A DNA stretch of 23,082 nucleotides, from contig LDOQ01000330.1 in the NCBI GenBank assembly GCA_001887945.1, positions 1-23,082 of the forward strand. Direction: 5' to 3'. The translations under genes were made by a program, and so were the position numbers. Below the pieces are notes generated by a model, which was not told the DNA's origin, did not search any database, and saw only the letters and a program-made list of their open reading frames with translations. Source of the stretch: Spraguea lophii (Eukaryota > Microsporidia > Spragueidae). The first letter of the stretch is position 1, and each line of letters opens with the position of its first letter. This document shows, piece after piece, positions 1 to 9,326 of the stretch.

Positions 1-110
1 CATATCTGTAGCGAAACCAGTTAGTACAAGTTTAATTTCGCTCGAGGAACCGAAGGTCTCAGACCATGGTAGGCCGCAACCGGCCAGGAAGCTTTGATAA
101 ATAAAAGTTT
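1..110 (+). rRNA. 3' end fragment of large-subunit rRNA, probably non-functional copy
   Basis: TTAGTAC (21-27) and GAGGAACCG (44-52) match the two halves of the universal sarcin-ricin loop, normally continuous as AGTACGAGAGGAACC. A GC hairpin follows, GGCCG-CAAC-CGGCC (72-85), then GGAAGCT (87-93), matching the order of the last LSU helices in eukaryotes. The block is clearly GC-richer than its flank and stops abruptly at an A-rich run near 110-127. Ending so soon after GAAGCT fits the shortened LSU of microsporidia; other eukaryotes continue for hundreds of bases. Oddity: 16 bases (28-43) sit where the loop should have only GA, so the elongation-factor site would be destroyed. It is therefore either a decayed copy or an assembly error. 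The 5' part lies outside the window. Confidence 0.62.
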
Positions 111-133
111 CATTCGTAAAAAAAAAACCTATA

Positions 134-182
134 ATACTTTTATGTAATATATTTATAATATAATTCTATTACATAAAAGTAT
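134..182. repeat. Perfect 16-bp stem-loop just 3' of the rRNA fragment
   Basis: Bases 134-149 are the exact reverse complement of 167-182 (arm core ACTTTTATGTAAT), with a 17-base AT loop. It starts about 25 bases after the apparent rRNA end, so a role in 3'-end formation or transcription termination is possible, but that is inference. Confidence 0.85.
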
Positions 183-198
183 CAGAATGTTTATAAAA

Positions 199-358
199 AT
201 TTTATATTCTTTAAAACTATGATAATATTTTAATAAATAATAAATATATATTTATAATACAATTTAATAGAAATATAGATATTATATAAGAATGATATTT
301 ATTATAATATCATAGAATAGTATTTATGATATTATCATAGTTTTAAAGAATATAAAAT
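199..358. repeat. Perfect 30-bp inverted repeat around a 100-base AT spacer
   Basis: Bases 199-228 pair without mismatch with 329-358 (core TTCTTTAAAACTATGATAAT). The spacer holds a smaller 8-bp stem around 291-312 (ATGATATT / AATATCAT). The structure could be a short non-autonomous foldback or MITE-like element of 160 bp, or a cruciform next to the rDNA. No target-site duplication is obvious at its edges. Confidence 0.85.
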
Positions 359-751
359 CTAAAACAATAATCATAGAATTTAAAACAATAATCAATATTT
401 TATAATCATAAAACAAAAATAGAATATAAAACAATATCCTAAAACAACAATCATAGAATATAAAACAATATCTTAAAACATCATTTCATATTTTATAATC
501 CTAAAACAACACTCATAAAACAATAATAATAAATATAATAACATTTAATATCTTATAAACGATAAACAACAATAATCATTACAACAATAGCATACAATAA
601 TCAATAATCAGTAATCATATTAACAATAGCATACAATAGCATACAATCAATAATCATTACAACAATCATTGTTATAATAATAATCATAACACTGATAGTT
701 ACTATTTATCCATTCTGATACACATCTACTTTATATTATTCTGTAACGAAA
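359..751. other. AT-rich intergenic DNA with degenerate short repeats
   Basis: No gene is visible. Variants of AATCATAGAATATAAAACAATAT recur at about 365-480, and CAATAATCA/TAGCATACAATAG motifs recur at about 555-670, so the stretch looks built by slippage of short units. It forms the 5' flank of the 752 gene. No CCC-type start motif is seen before that ATG. Confidence 0.6.
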
Positions 752-2740
752 ATGGTTATGGAAGAAAGATCACATACAGAATTACCAACAAGAGGTAGAC
801 CTAGAAAGAAACCTAAACAAAGTAATTATAATTATAATGATATAAATAATTATAATTATAATAATGGTAATACAAGTGATATAAATTATAATGGTAATTA
901 TAATAGAATGTTAGATATAAATGATATAAATAATTATAATAAAGATAATTATAATAATACATCATATAATAATAAAGATAATAATACATCATATAATAAT
1001 AATAATAATAATACAACTGATATAAATAATAATAATAGAATAGATAATATTATTAATAAAATAAATAATAATAATCTTTATTATAATAAAAATAATCATA
1101 ATGATAGAATACATTATATGCGTCCTTTTAAAAATTATAACAGAGATGTTTATAATGGTAATGGTAATAATAGTAATCTTAATAATCATAATAATTATAA
1201 TAATAATAATATAGATATTGCTAACCTTCCTGATTTTAATAATTTTAATAAGAATAATAATAAAAATAATTTTGATAAGAATAATAATGATATTCCTAAC
1301 CTTCCTGACCCTACTACTTTTAATGATAATAACAATGATATTATCAACACTCATGACTCTATTAATTTTAATAATAACAATAATTTTAATAGTAATCATA
1401 GTAATAATAATGATATTACTAACCTTCCTGACCCTACTACTTTTAATAACAATAATATACATACCAATACACATATTAATCCACAAAATATACAGAATAC
1501 CAATCCACATGTGGATATACAAAATATACATACTAATCATAATACACATGTTAATACGTATACTAACCACAATACTAATATACAGAATATCCAAAATCCA
1601 CATACATATATTAATCCGCAGAATATCCATAATCCACATACATATATTAATCCACAGAATATCCATAATATACAAAATATGCATACTAACCATAATCCAC
1701 AAAATATACACAACCTACAGAATCCACAAAATACACATATTAATCCCCATACCAACCAACAAAATATCCACAATATAAACAATCCCCATACTAATCATAA
1801 TACACACAATATACACAATACACAGAATATAAACACGAAAGACGGATTTGCCGATTTTTCCTGGATGAATAAAAAGAAGCGTAAAAACAATCCTCTGTTA
1901 TGGCAATATATCCGCGATCATCAAGATTTCTATCCTGGTATTATGCACCCTAGTAAATATTCCTCTGTAGATTTTATACGTGGTATAAAAAGTGATAAAA
2001 TGTATCTTGGATCATATAAAAAAAATATGAATAATTTAGGATATTACAACAATAATAGCGTATTACCATTATATTTAAATAGTACCGTACAAGATAATGG
2101 TAATTCAGAATTTAGAAGAATATCAAATAGTTTTATAGAAAGAACCACCAATATAAATTTAAATAATCAAACAGTACAACAGTTGAAGATATTGATGAAG
2201 GAATATGGATTGAATCATACAGGGAAGAAAATAGAGTTAATAGAAAGAGTAAGATATACATTAAGACAAATAAGAGATAGAAGTGATATAAATGTGAGTG
2301 AAGTGGATGATGTAAATGAAGTTGATGATAATATCAGTGGTAGTATGGATGATGGTATGAGTGTAAGAAGTGATATAGTTGAAATAGATGATAAGATGAA
2401 TGGTAGTATAGATGATACGAATGATAGAAGTGATATGAATGATAAAATGAATAGAAGAAATGATGTGGTTGAAGTAGGTGATATGAATTGTAATATAAAT
2501 TTAAATGATAATGTAAATAATAATATTTATATAAGAGATAATAGAAATAATTTAAATAATAATAATATAGAAGATAATTTAAATAATAATAATATAAAGG
2601 ATGGTAGAAATAATATAGAAGATAATAGAAATAACCTAACCATTAATAATATTAATAATAGAAATAATATAAATAACAACAAAAAAGATGTAAATAATAA
2701 TAAGAAGAATGTAAAAAATGATAATTATTTATTTTTTTAA
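752..2740 (+). CDS. AT-hook and SAP domain protein with very long Asn-rich tracts
   Basis: A 662-residue ORF starting at ATG (752); a second in-frame Met is codon 3. Residues 14-22 (RGRPRKKPK) are a good AT-hook, a minor-groove AT-DNA binding motif. Residues ~24-360 are low-complexity Asn/Tyr/His/Ile sequence, including at least two copies of NLPDPTTFN and several of NPHTYINPQNIHN. Residues ~362-465 are of normal complexity (basic KKKRK, Trp, Pro, Cys-free) and match no family I know. Residues 470-503 fit a SAP motif: TVQQLKILMKEYGL, then TGKKIELIERV. The tail is acidic (SDI/EVDD repeats) and then Asn-rich again. Inference: a nuclear DNA- or chromatin-binding protein, perhaps suited to an extremely AT-rich genome. 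It converges on the OLA1 gene, 124 bases apart. The coding-strand AAT runs create spurious antisense ORFs. Confidence 0.85.
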   Translation: MVMEERSHTELPTRGRPRKKPKQSNYNYNDINNYNYNNGNTSDINYNGNYNRMLDINDINNYNKDNYNNTSYNNKDNNTSYNNNNNNTTDINNNNRIDNIINKINNNNLYYNKNNHNDRIHYMRPFKNYNRDVYNGNGNNSNLNNHNNYNNNNIDIANLPDFNNFNKNNNKNNFDKNNNDIPNLPDPTTFNDNNNDIINTHDSINFNNNNNFNSNHSNNNDITNLPDPTTFNNNNIHTNTHINPQNIQNTNPHVDIQNIHTNHNTHVNTYTNHNTNIQNIQNPHTYINPQNIHNPHTYINPQNIHNIQNMHTNHNPQNIHNLQNPQNTHINPHTNQQNIHNINNPHTNHNTHNIHNTQNINTKDGFADFSWMNKKKRKNNPLLWQYIRDHQDFYPGIMHPSKYSSVDFIRGIKSDKMYLGSYKKNMNNLGYYNNNSVLPLYLNSTVQDNGNSEFRRISNSFIERTTNINLNNQTVQQLKILMKEYGLNHTGKKIELIERVRYTLRQIRDRSDINVSEVDDVNEVDDNISGSMDDGMSVRSDIVEIDDKMNGSIDDTNDRSDMNDKMNRRNDVVEVGDMNCNINLNDNVNNNIYIRDNRNNLNNNNIEDNLNNNNIKDGRNNIEDNRNNLTINNINNRNNINNNKKDVNNNKKNVKNDNYLFF

Positions 2741-2802
2741 TTATAATTAATATTTTTATAATTAATATTTTATTCTTAATAATATTTATTTTTATTATCA
2801 TT

Positions 2803-2856
2803 TACTCAGTTACTCATCTCTACTCAGTTACTAATTCACTTATTCATTAACTCATT
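2803..2856. repeat. Degenerate 18-bp tandem repeat between convergent genes
   Basis: TACTCAGTTACT begins at 2803 and again at 2821, 18 bases apart, followed by a weaker third unit (CTTATTCATTAACTCATT). It lies in the 124-base gap between the two stop codons and may overlap both 3' ends. Confidence 0.6.
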
Positions 2857-2864
2857 TATCTATT

Positions 2865-4253
2865 TTATTTTTTATTGAGCTTATACAAAATTATATCTCC
2901 ATCTTCTACTATGTAATCTCTTCCTTTTGTTTTGACTAAACCTTTTGCTTTTATATCACTCAATCTCTCCACTGGATTCTCTTCTGTGAATATTTCCTTA
3001 TACTTTATTACTTCTGCTCTTATAAAATTTTTATAAAAATCTGTATGTATTACTTTTCCTGCATTATCTATTGTTTGATCTTTTGTTACGATCCATCCTC
3101 TTACTTCTACTTCACCTGCGGTGAAAAATTTTATAAGGTTGAGACGACTAAATCCTATTTTACTGATTTTTTCTATCATGGTGGGATTTTCTATTTTTGT
3201 GCAAATCGGGGTAAATGGGATTTTGTGGGTTAGTAGGCTTTTAAGGTGTTTGTTGCCTTTTTTGTTAATGTAGTCGGATTCGGTCATGTTCGCGAGAATT
3301 ATTATCGGTTTTATGGACAGTAGGTTTAAATCGGTGATAAATTGTATTTCGGGGGAGGTGAAATTGTGGGCAGTTAATTTTTTTAATATTTCTTCATTCT
3401 TTCTACCTATTATATTATTTGTTATATTTATTTGATTGTTAATATTTGTTGTTTGATTGTTCGTTGTTTGATTGTTAATATTTGTCGTTTGATTTGTATT
3501 GTTGGTATTTGTTGTGGTATTTGTTATATTGTTGGTATTTGTTGTGGTATTTTCTACGGGATTATTATTTTCTATATTTTTACCCTCACTCTTATTCTCA
3601 TTTCCATTATCATTCTTATTCTCACTCTCATTTTTATCCCTCTCACTCTTATCACCATCGTTTTTATCACACTCACTCACTTTCTTATCACCATCACACT
3701 CACTCTTATCACTATCACACTTACCACTTTTAACTTCTTCTAAAATTTCCAAAATAATTCTTACTATTTTCAATTCCCCTTTATTTCTATTCTTACTTTC
3801 TATTCTCTTTAATATTTCTATATCTTTATTAATTAATTCATTTTCTATTACTATGATATCATATACTGGATTTATTGTATTATTAACGTGTATGACCTCT
3901 TCATCTATAAAAGTTCTTACTACATGAAATATACCATCCACTCTTCGTATATTATCTAAAAATTGATTACCCAATCCTTTACCTTCTGACGCACCTTCTA
4001 TCAATCCAGCAATATCCAAAATATTTAAAACAGGAAATATTTGTTTTTTCGGACGATATAATAATGATAACTTGGGAATACGATCGTCAGATATTGTCAT
4101 AATACCTTCATTTGGTGTTGTGGTGCAGAATGGGTAGTTGGCAGCAGGTATAGTAGATTTTGTAAGTAGATTAAATAATGTGGATTTACCAACATTTGGT
4201 AAACCGACAATACCGAAAGATAGATTGTTGCTTCTACGTTGAAATATAGACAT
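2865..4253 (-). CDS. OLA1: Obg-like ATPase 1 (YchF/OLA1 family P-loop NTPase)
   Basis: 462 residues; the family is usually ~360-400. The P-loop is GLPNVGKST (17-25); NYPFCTTTPNEG (39-50) is the switch region; G3 is DIAGLIEGASEGKGLG (80-95); NMTE (322-325) replaces the NKxD of GTPases, as in the ATP-binding YchF/OLA1 branch. The last ~88 residues (from FFTAGEVEVRGW through HTDFYKNFIRAEV to DGDIILYKL) form the TGS domain. The family is a cytosolic, ribosome-associated ATPase linked to translation and stress responses. Residues ~177-282 are an extra Lys/Asp/Glu/Ser then Asn/Thr-rich insertion with TTNINNQ repeats, placed in the helical region between G3 and G4; the catalytic core is intact, so the gene is probably functional. 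The start is ATG at 4253, just before the conserved core, preceded by a CCC-type motif. Confidence 0.95.
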   Translation of the reverse strand: MSIFQRRSNNLSFGIVGLPNVGKSTLFNLLTKSTIPAANYPFCTTTPNEGIMTISDDRIPKLSLLYRPKKQIFPVLNILDIAGLIEGASEGKGLGNQFLDNIRRVDGIFHVVRTFIDEEVIHVNNTINPVYDIIVIENELINKDIEILKRIESKNRNKGELKIVRIILEILEEVKSGKCDSDKSECDGDKKVSECDKNDGDKSERDKNESENKNDNGNENKSEGKNIENNNPVENTTTNTNNITNTTTNTNNTNQTTNINNQTTNNQTTNINNQINITNNIIGRKNEEILKKLTAHNFTSPEIQFITDLNLLSIKPIIILANMTESDYINKKGNKHLKSLLTHKIPFTPICTKIENPTMIEKISKIGFSRLNLIKFFTAGEVEVRGWIVTKDQTIDNAGKVIHTDFYKNFIRAEVIKYKEIFTEENPVERLSDIKAKGLVKTKGRDYIVEDGDIILYKLNKK

Positions 4254-4264
4254 GGGATGGGTAA
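4254..4264 (-). promoter_or_regulatory. CCC-like start-site motif of OLA1
   Basis: On the minus strand the sequence directly before the ATG is TTACCCATCCC, with two CCC triplets inside 11 bases of otherwise AT DNA. CCC-like elements immediately before start codons are a described feature of microsporidian genes. The match supports both the chosen start and the microsporidian assignment, but a single case proves neither. Confidence 0.5.
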
Positions 4265-5650
4265 TAAAAAAATATTAAAAAATATTAAAAATATTGAGAG
4301 ATGATAGAAAATGGATGTAAATTATTGTAAAGATATACGAATGAGTGTATTGATAATAATATATAAATATAATATTAAAAAATGATAGAAAATGATTGTA
4401 TTGATAATAGAAGAATGAACTAAAACGTATTTAGATAATGAATATAAAAATAATTTTTATTCTTTTATTTAATAATAATTTTTTAGTTTTTCAGAGGTCA
4501 TTTGTTTTTCTTATAATTGTAACATCATCTATTTCTACTGTTTTTTAATACGATGGTTTTTATATTGTTATTATTTCTTCTGATAGTTTAAATCTATTAT
4601 AAATCTTTTATTAAATATAATAATTACATTATTCTATGTTAATACAATTAGTATTATTTATATTTTTATATTATACACTGATTTCAATTCATTTGTAAGT
4701 AGATTATATTTTCGATATTTTTAATGTTTTTCTCGATTTCATGTCAAGTGGTTTAATCTAATTATTCTTATATCTATCAATTTAATATATTATGTTTAAT
4801 GTGTAAGATAATTTTTATTGATATATTATATTTAATATGTAATATAATTTTTATTGATGTATTTACTTTTATCTATGTTTTATTATTTGTTGATATCAAT
4901 TTTATTCTATGATTTTTTAATTTTTCGTTTTTTTTTAATTGATATTTATTACAAAATTAGAGACGAATTGTTTTTAATAATTCATTATATAATATTTTTT
5001 CTATATAATGTTTATACGTTATTGTTATATAATATTTATTCTTATAACAATTAGGATATTTTTGTTTATCGATTTTAAGTATAATGGTTTTATTCTAAAT
5101 ATAATATAAATAGGTTTTCTGTTTGTTATATCATATTCTTTTTATTTAATCACGGGAATGATATTATTTACTATTTTATTTATCTATATTTTTTAATTAT
5201 TTATATCTGATATATTATATTCTTATTATGTTATGTTGCAAGTAATGATTATACTCTCAATATAATAATCTCTTAATAGTGGAAATAGTGTTTTGTGGAA
5301 GGTTTTTAAAATTAATAAAAATATGTATATTTATATTTATTTATTTCACATTATATATATTTATTTTGATGATATCTAAAATAATCATAATATTAATTTC
5401 GTTTTTTAATTTCAATATTATGGATTGATTTAAAATATTCTGAAATCAACGAGTTTTCATATGGTTTATACCATGATGTGTGAAGGAATTATTATATATT
5501 TTATTTGTATGGTATTTAGTTGTAAAAAATCTTATATTATATTTAATTTTGTGAAGTTATTAACTTTATATATTATAATTTACGTTTTTTTTATTCTATA
5601 AATATAATTTTAAAGATTAATAATATTTCGGATCTTTTATAATTATTACT
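4265..5650. other. AT-rich gene-free stretch
   Basis: I find no recognisable coding frame on either strand. Short open stretches here (for example 4854-5054) are Leu/Ile/Tyr/Phe-rich and look like random AT sequence. The only clear structure is the 36-bp tandem duplication at 4785-4856. Very old transposon remnants could be present but cannot be read by eye. Confidence 0.5.
4785..4856. repeat. 36-bp tandem duplication
   Basis: Bases 4785-4820 and 4821-4856 are adjacent copies that differ at three positions; in two of them the first copy has G where the second has A. Each copy ends with TAATTTTTATTG. It is a local duplication with no sign of function. Confidence 0.8.
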
Positions 5651-5759
5651 CCCAGGAAGAAGATTAGGTAAATTTCTGTAATAAAATTATAATTATCAAT
5701 GTATTTATATATAAATATTTTAAATAGTTTATTAATATCATTTTTGACAATATTTTAGT

Positions 5760-6600
5760 AAAAAAATGATTGGGATGTAGTAAAAAAATATATTATTAAA
5801 AGCTTTATGGAAGCATGATAATTAAAAATGGAGATATTTTAAAATATCTTATCAAAAATATATTATCTTTTGTTACGTTTTTAAGAGAAAAAAAGGGTAA
5901 TTTTAAAAAAATAAAAAATGTTATAAATGTAGAAATTTGTTAAATATTTATGTTGGGGATATGTTTGAGCGTCATATTTTTATTGTAAGAAAAGATTATG
6001 TACTAAGAAACGATATTTGTTTAAAACAATTTTTTTTTAATGAGTTACGTATACCTGTGAGTAAAATTTTAGAAATAATTTATGAGTTTTCTGAAAAAAC
6101 AAAATTAAAATAAATAATTATAAGAAACAGGTTTAAATAAGGAAATAGTTAAAAAATAAGAAATATATATTGACAAGGATTATCTAATCTCCCCAAAAAA
6201 CCATTTTAAGTGATGTTGAAATAGATGAATCTTTTGTTATTAAAAGGATATATAATAGGGTCGAAACTGATTTGGAGCGTAGATAATGTATATAGAGAAA
6301 ATAAGTATGTATTCTTTGTAATAACAATAAAGATAAATTCTGATAAACTCCAAAAAATTATATATAGGAATGTAAAATTAAAAACACATATAATTACAGA
6401 TTGTTGGAAAGGATGTAGGTTTTAAAGATTCAACACATAAGTACTTGATTATTAATCGCAAAAAATTATTTGTTGATTCAAATAAGTCTGAAATGAATAC
6501 ATAAATAAGTAAAAACAAATGGAAATACCTAAAATTAGAAGGGACCAACAAATACAAAAACATCAGAGATTTTATTATTGGTTTTCATATTTTTAGAAAA
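5760..6600 (+). pseudogene. Decayed Merlin (IS1016/IS1595-like) transposase
   Basis: Reading across frames gives the Merlin order. An N-terminal block at ~6000-6110 reads RNDICLKQFFFNELRIPVSK then ILEIIYEFSEK, the region after the zinc-binding part (family pattern RKGTIFENSRLPL..ILEIIY). Then EIDESFVIKRIYNR (first catalytic Asp at 6224-6226), IITDCWKGCRF (second Asp at 6399-6401), and FVDSNKSEMNT followed by a stop and NKWKYLK, where the family has HTN-IE and W..LK; the third acidic residue is gone. The first Asp is in one frame and the second in another, and several stops occur, so the gene is dead. The open stretch 6225-6425 is part of this remnant, not a gene. The 5' limit could reach ~5640. 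No terminal repeats were found. Confidence 0.75.
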
Positions 6601-6604
6601 TAAA

Positions 6605-7180
6605 AGATACTTTTTCGGATTTGTTAACCTTATTTAGATTTAATTGAAGTTTTTTATGCTTTTCGATCTCTTTTAATAATAATTTTTTTTGTTCTTATCC
6701 TAATTTGTTTACAAATCTTCAAAATATACGAATATTCTTTTTTAACATTATTTTTAGAAAAAAAGAAATTTACGATAATTCCAATTCTTTAAAAACATAA
6801 TTTAAATTTCATTTTGAATTTAAAAAAACCGATACTTAACAAATAAATATATTGAATAAACCTAAAATATTTTAATATATAACCTTTACTAATATATCAC
6901 GTTGTCTGTTCACCGGCCACAAAAAAAACCCTTGATATTTTCTTATATTTTTTATCAATGTTGCCTTCATTAGTATATATTTTTAAATATTTTTTATATT
7001 GGTTATTAGTTGTTTAGTAAGGAGAACATATACGGTTATGTTTTTATAATATATGTATAGGATGCCGTGTCCATAAAGCGATCGTATTTTCAGAATGGTT
7101 TAACGTTTTTATTATAGTATTTCAACCCATTTTTTTAATTTTCAAAAAAAAGAAAAATAAAATTATTATTCAATTAGAGT
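6605..7180. other. AT-rich spacer between transposon remnants
   Basis: No frame is recognisable. A short stretch of higher GC (about 7020-7100, including CCGTGTCC and GCGATCG) and ACCGGCC at ~6912 stand out from the background; they may be ends of neighbouring elements. Confidence 0.4.
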
Positions 7181-8060
7181 CGCCCTTAATAATAACCTTT
7201 AAATAATTACATCATATATCTTAAATATCGATTTAAATCATTTATCGTTAATTGATTTATTATACTTAATATTGGATTTGGAAATGATTCATCCAAAATT
7301 TTTTAACAATAGATTTTGTTTTATCTCTAAAAATAATACCAAACCATCATTAATTAATAAATATAATAATAACGTATTCCGGGTTAACAGTAAGTTAAAT
7401 AAATATGAATAACCGGTAGATTTAATTTTAGAAAATATAAATTCTATCGGGTAAGTATATAATTATGCGGTGACAGAAACATAAACTTTGCTATTTTTTT
7501 ATCAAAAAATTTTCGCCTTATTGAATGATAAATATTTACGTTATCTAATGTAAAAATAAATTTACTAGAGTTTACTGAATCAACAAATATTTTTATAAAA
7601 AGAAATTTATTTCTGATATAATTAATGTTAAACACATCTTAATTCCATAGGTTGATGAAATTATAACATCGATATTTACTCTTTGGATATCTTTTTAGTG
7701 TTCTGCTTGAATATAAATTAATATTTAATTCATCGATATAAACTTTTGTAAATGATTCTTCTATATTTATAAAGTAATACATATATTTTTTCATTTGGTT
7801 ATGGTCAGATTAGAATTTATATTTATGGCAATATAGCAAAATCTGTAATATAAGTGAAACTTGTATATTATTCTCATTATAGATTCACAAATAAACTTAT
7901 AATAATTGTATCTTCTATTCACAAATCACATTTATGGTGAACGATATATTTAATTCTATTAAACCTCCATATAATCAACAAGATCGTCGTTAACTTTTTA
8001 TTTGATAAATATCTATTTTTTCGTTCTAACTATAACTCGATGATCGAGCCCTAAATAAGA
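7180..8060 (-). pseudogene. Decayed Tc1/mariner transposase
   Basis: Minus-strand frames give a Tc1/mariner DDE domain. The first block has VYIDELNINLYSSRT followed by KRYPKSK (first Asp at 7732-7734). Then comes FIFTLDNVNIYHS (second Asp at 7543-7545), LSPHNYIL, and after a one-base frameshift PIEFIFSKIKS (Glu at 7442-7444). The distance from second Asp to Glu is 101 bases, about 34 codons, as expected for DD34E. All three catalytic residues survive, but the first two are only ~63 codons apart (about 90 is usual), suggesting a deletion. N-terminal DNA-binding sequence can be traced weakly to ~8060. The open stretch 7444-7635 is the middle of this remnant. Confidence 0.75.
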
Positions 8061-8129
8061 AATAATTAATTCTGATTATTTTTATTTTAAAATGTACGTT
8101 ACTCTTTAAATAAAAAAATACATAATATT

Positions 8130-9030
8130 TATTGCATCTTTTTGGAAGATTATATATCACATCTAGCATTGTTATTTTCACCACTGATTTCAGAATTATA
8201 AAACATTTTGTCTATTTTATTTTTAACGATTTCGTATTGTTTTTTTAATTCTTATCAAGTTTATACCAATTAGGATAAGAAATTAAAAATGTCAAATTTA
8301 AAGATTGATGCCAACCTTTTAAGATGCTGATTGTTTTAAAGCATATTTAAAATTTCTCTTCTAATATTGACCAAAACGTGTAGGTAAATATATTATTTTT
8401 TTCTCCGATATTAAATTTTAATACAACAATTTTTCTTCCATATATCAAGATATTTCGAGGTTTGTGTACTTCTTTTAATAATTAAAAAAATTGTAAATAA
8501 TATAAATGTTATCATATGAATCTTTGTAAATCCGGATTTGTCTATATTCTTGATTACCCAAAACTCGTATTTTTAAATAAAAATAAAAAAAACGGAAAAA
8601 TAACCATATAATTTCGTTTAATTAAAAAGTTTCTTTATTGATAAATAAGATATCATTTAAAAATTTAAAGAAATACTATCTGGATTCTTTATTAACATTA
8701 ATCTAATAAATGTATTTACTTCTAAATAAGTTATTCTTCAAGTTTGGTTTCTATTGAAATATGTACCAATGTGTATTTCCACATTTAATAGGTATAATTA
8801 TTGTATATAATTGTACAAAACTTTCCAATCCTGATTTAAATATTCCGTCATAATACTATTTTTTTGTGGGGGAGATATTAAGATGTATAATACAGGTTTC
8901 TGTTAAAACATAATTATCTATCTGGATTCTTTAGTTAAAGATCGTATCAAAAAGTCCATTGACATATGCGGTTTCATTTGAATTGGAATCCCATCTTCTA
9001 TAATATTTATATTGTCTTTTTTTTCTTCTG
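8130..9030 (-). pseudogene. Decayed Mutator-like (MULE) transposase
   Basis: Minus-strand frames show, in order: EDGIPIQMKPHMSMDF (~8980-8930); DGIFKSGLESFVQLYTI (first catalytic Asp at 8847-8849), matching the MULE pattern DGTFK..P..F.QLYTIH; then KGWHQSLN and SYPNWYKL followed by ELKKQYEIVKNKIDK (~8320-8200), matching the C-terminal N.VEGWH...HPNIW...LK.E pattern. Stops and frameshifts are many. The upstream end lies next to the left terminus of integrase element A at 9036, so A may have inserted into or beside this MULE. Confidence 0.65.
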
Positions 9031-9035
9031 TAATA

Positions 9036-9200
9036 TTAAATTAAGGTACCTTTAAAAATAAATGTATATAAAAAAATAAAAAATGGGATTTATTTATATT
9101 AAATTATTATATAATATATTATTTTCTCTTGATTTCTAATAATCTTTATATATCAATATTTTAAAAAAATCGTTGTTTTTTGAATAGATCCTGATATAAA
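9036..9200 (+). repeat. Left terminal inverted repeat of element A
   Basis: It starts TAAATTAAGG and runs through AAATAAATGTATAT, ATATATTATTTTCTCTTGATT and TCCTGATATAAAAT. The reverse complement of 10372-10527 follows the same order (ATATATTATTTTTTCTTAATT, TTCCTGATGTAAAT). The outer right flank of element B (18640-18804) carries the same sequence. Confidence 0.65.
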
Positions 9201-9326
9201 ATTAAGACCCCCGTTGTTCATAACGTAAAAAATGAAAAAAATATCAACCGTGAAATTAAAGCCTTAATGGTAAAAATCAAATACTAAATAAGAATAAGAA
9301 TGATTATAAAATGTAAACTTCTCTTC

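Noticed and set aside
355..520. CRISPR-like array
   Set aside because: The repeats are degenerate, unevenly spaced and AT-only, with no unique spacers; the genome is eukaryotic.
813..1782. Antisense and alternative-frame ORFs rich in Tyr, Ile or Cys/Trp
   Set aside because: They are shadows of the Asn-codon repeats of the 752-2740 gene and have no complexity of their own.
3045..3927. Plus-strand ORFs across the OLA1 gene
   Set aside because: They lie antisense to the repeat insertion of a clearly conserved gene and consist of Ser/Leu/His/Tyr repeats.
4854..5054. 66-residue plus-strand ORF
   Set aside because: Composition is only Leu/Ile/Tyr/Phe/Asn as expected from random AT-rich DNA, and it begins within a tandem duplication.
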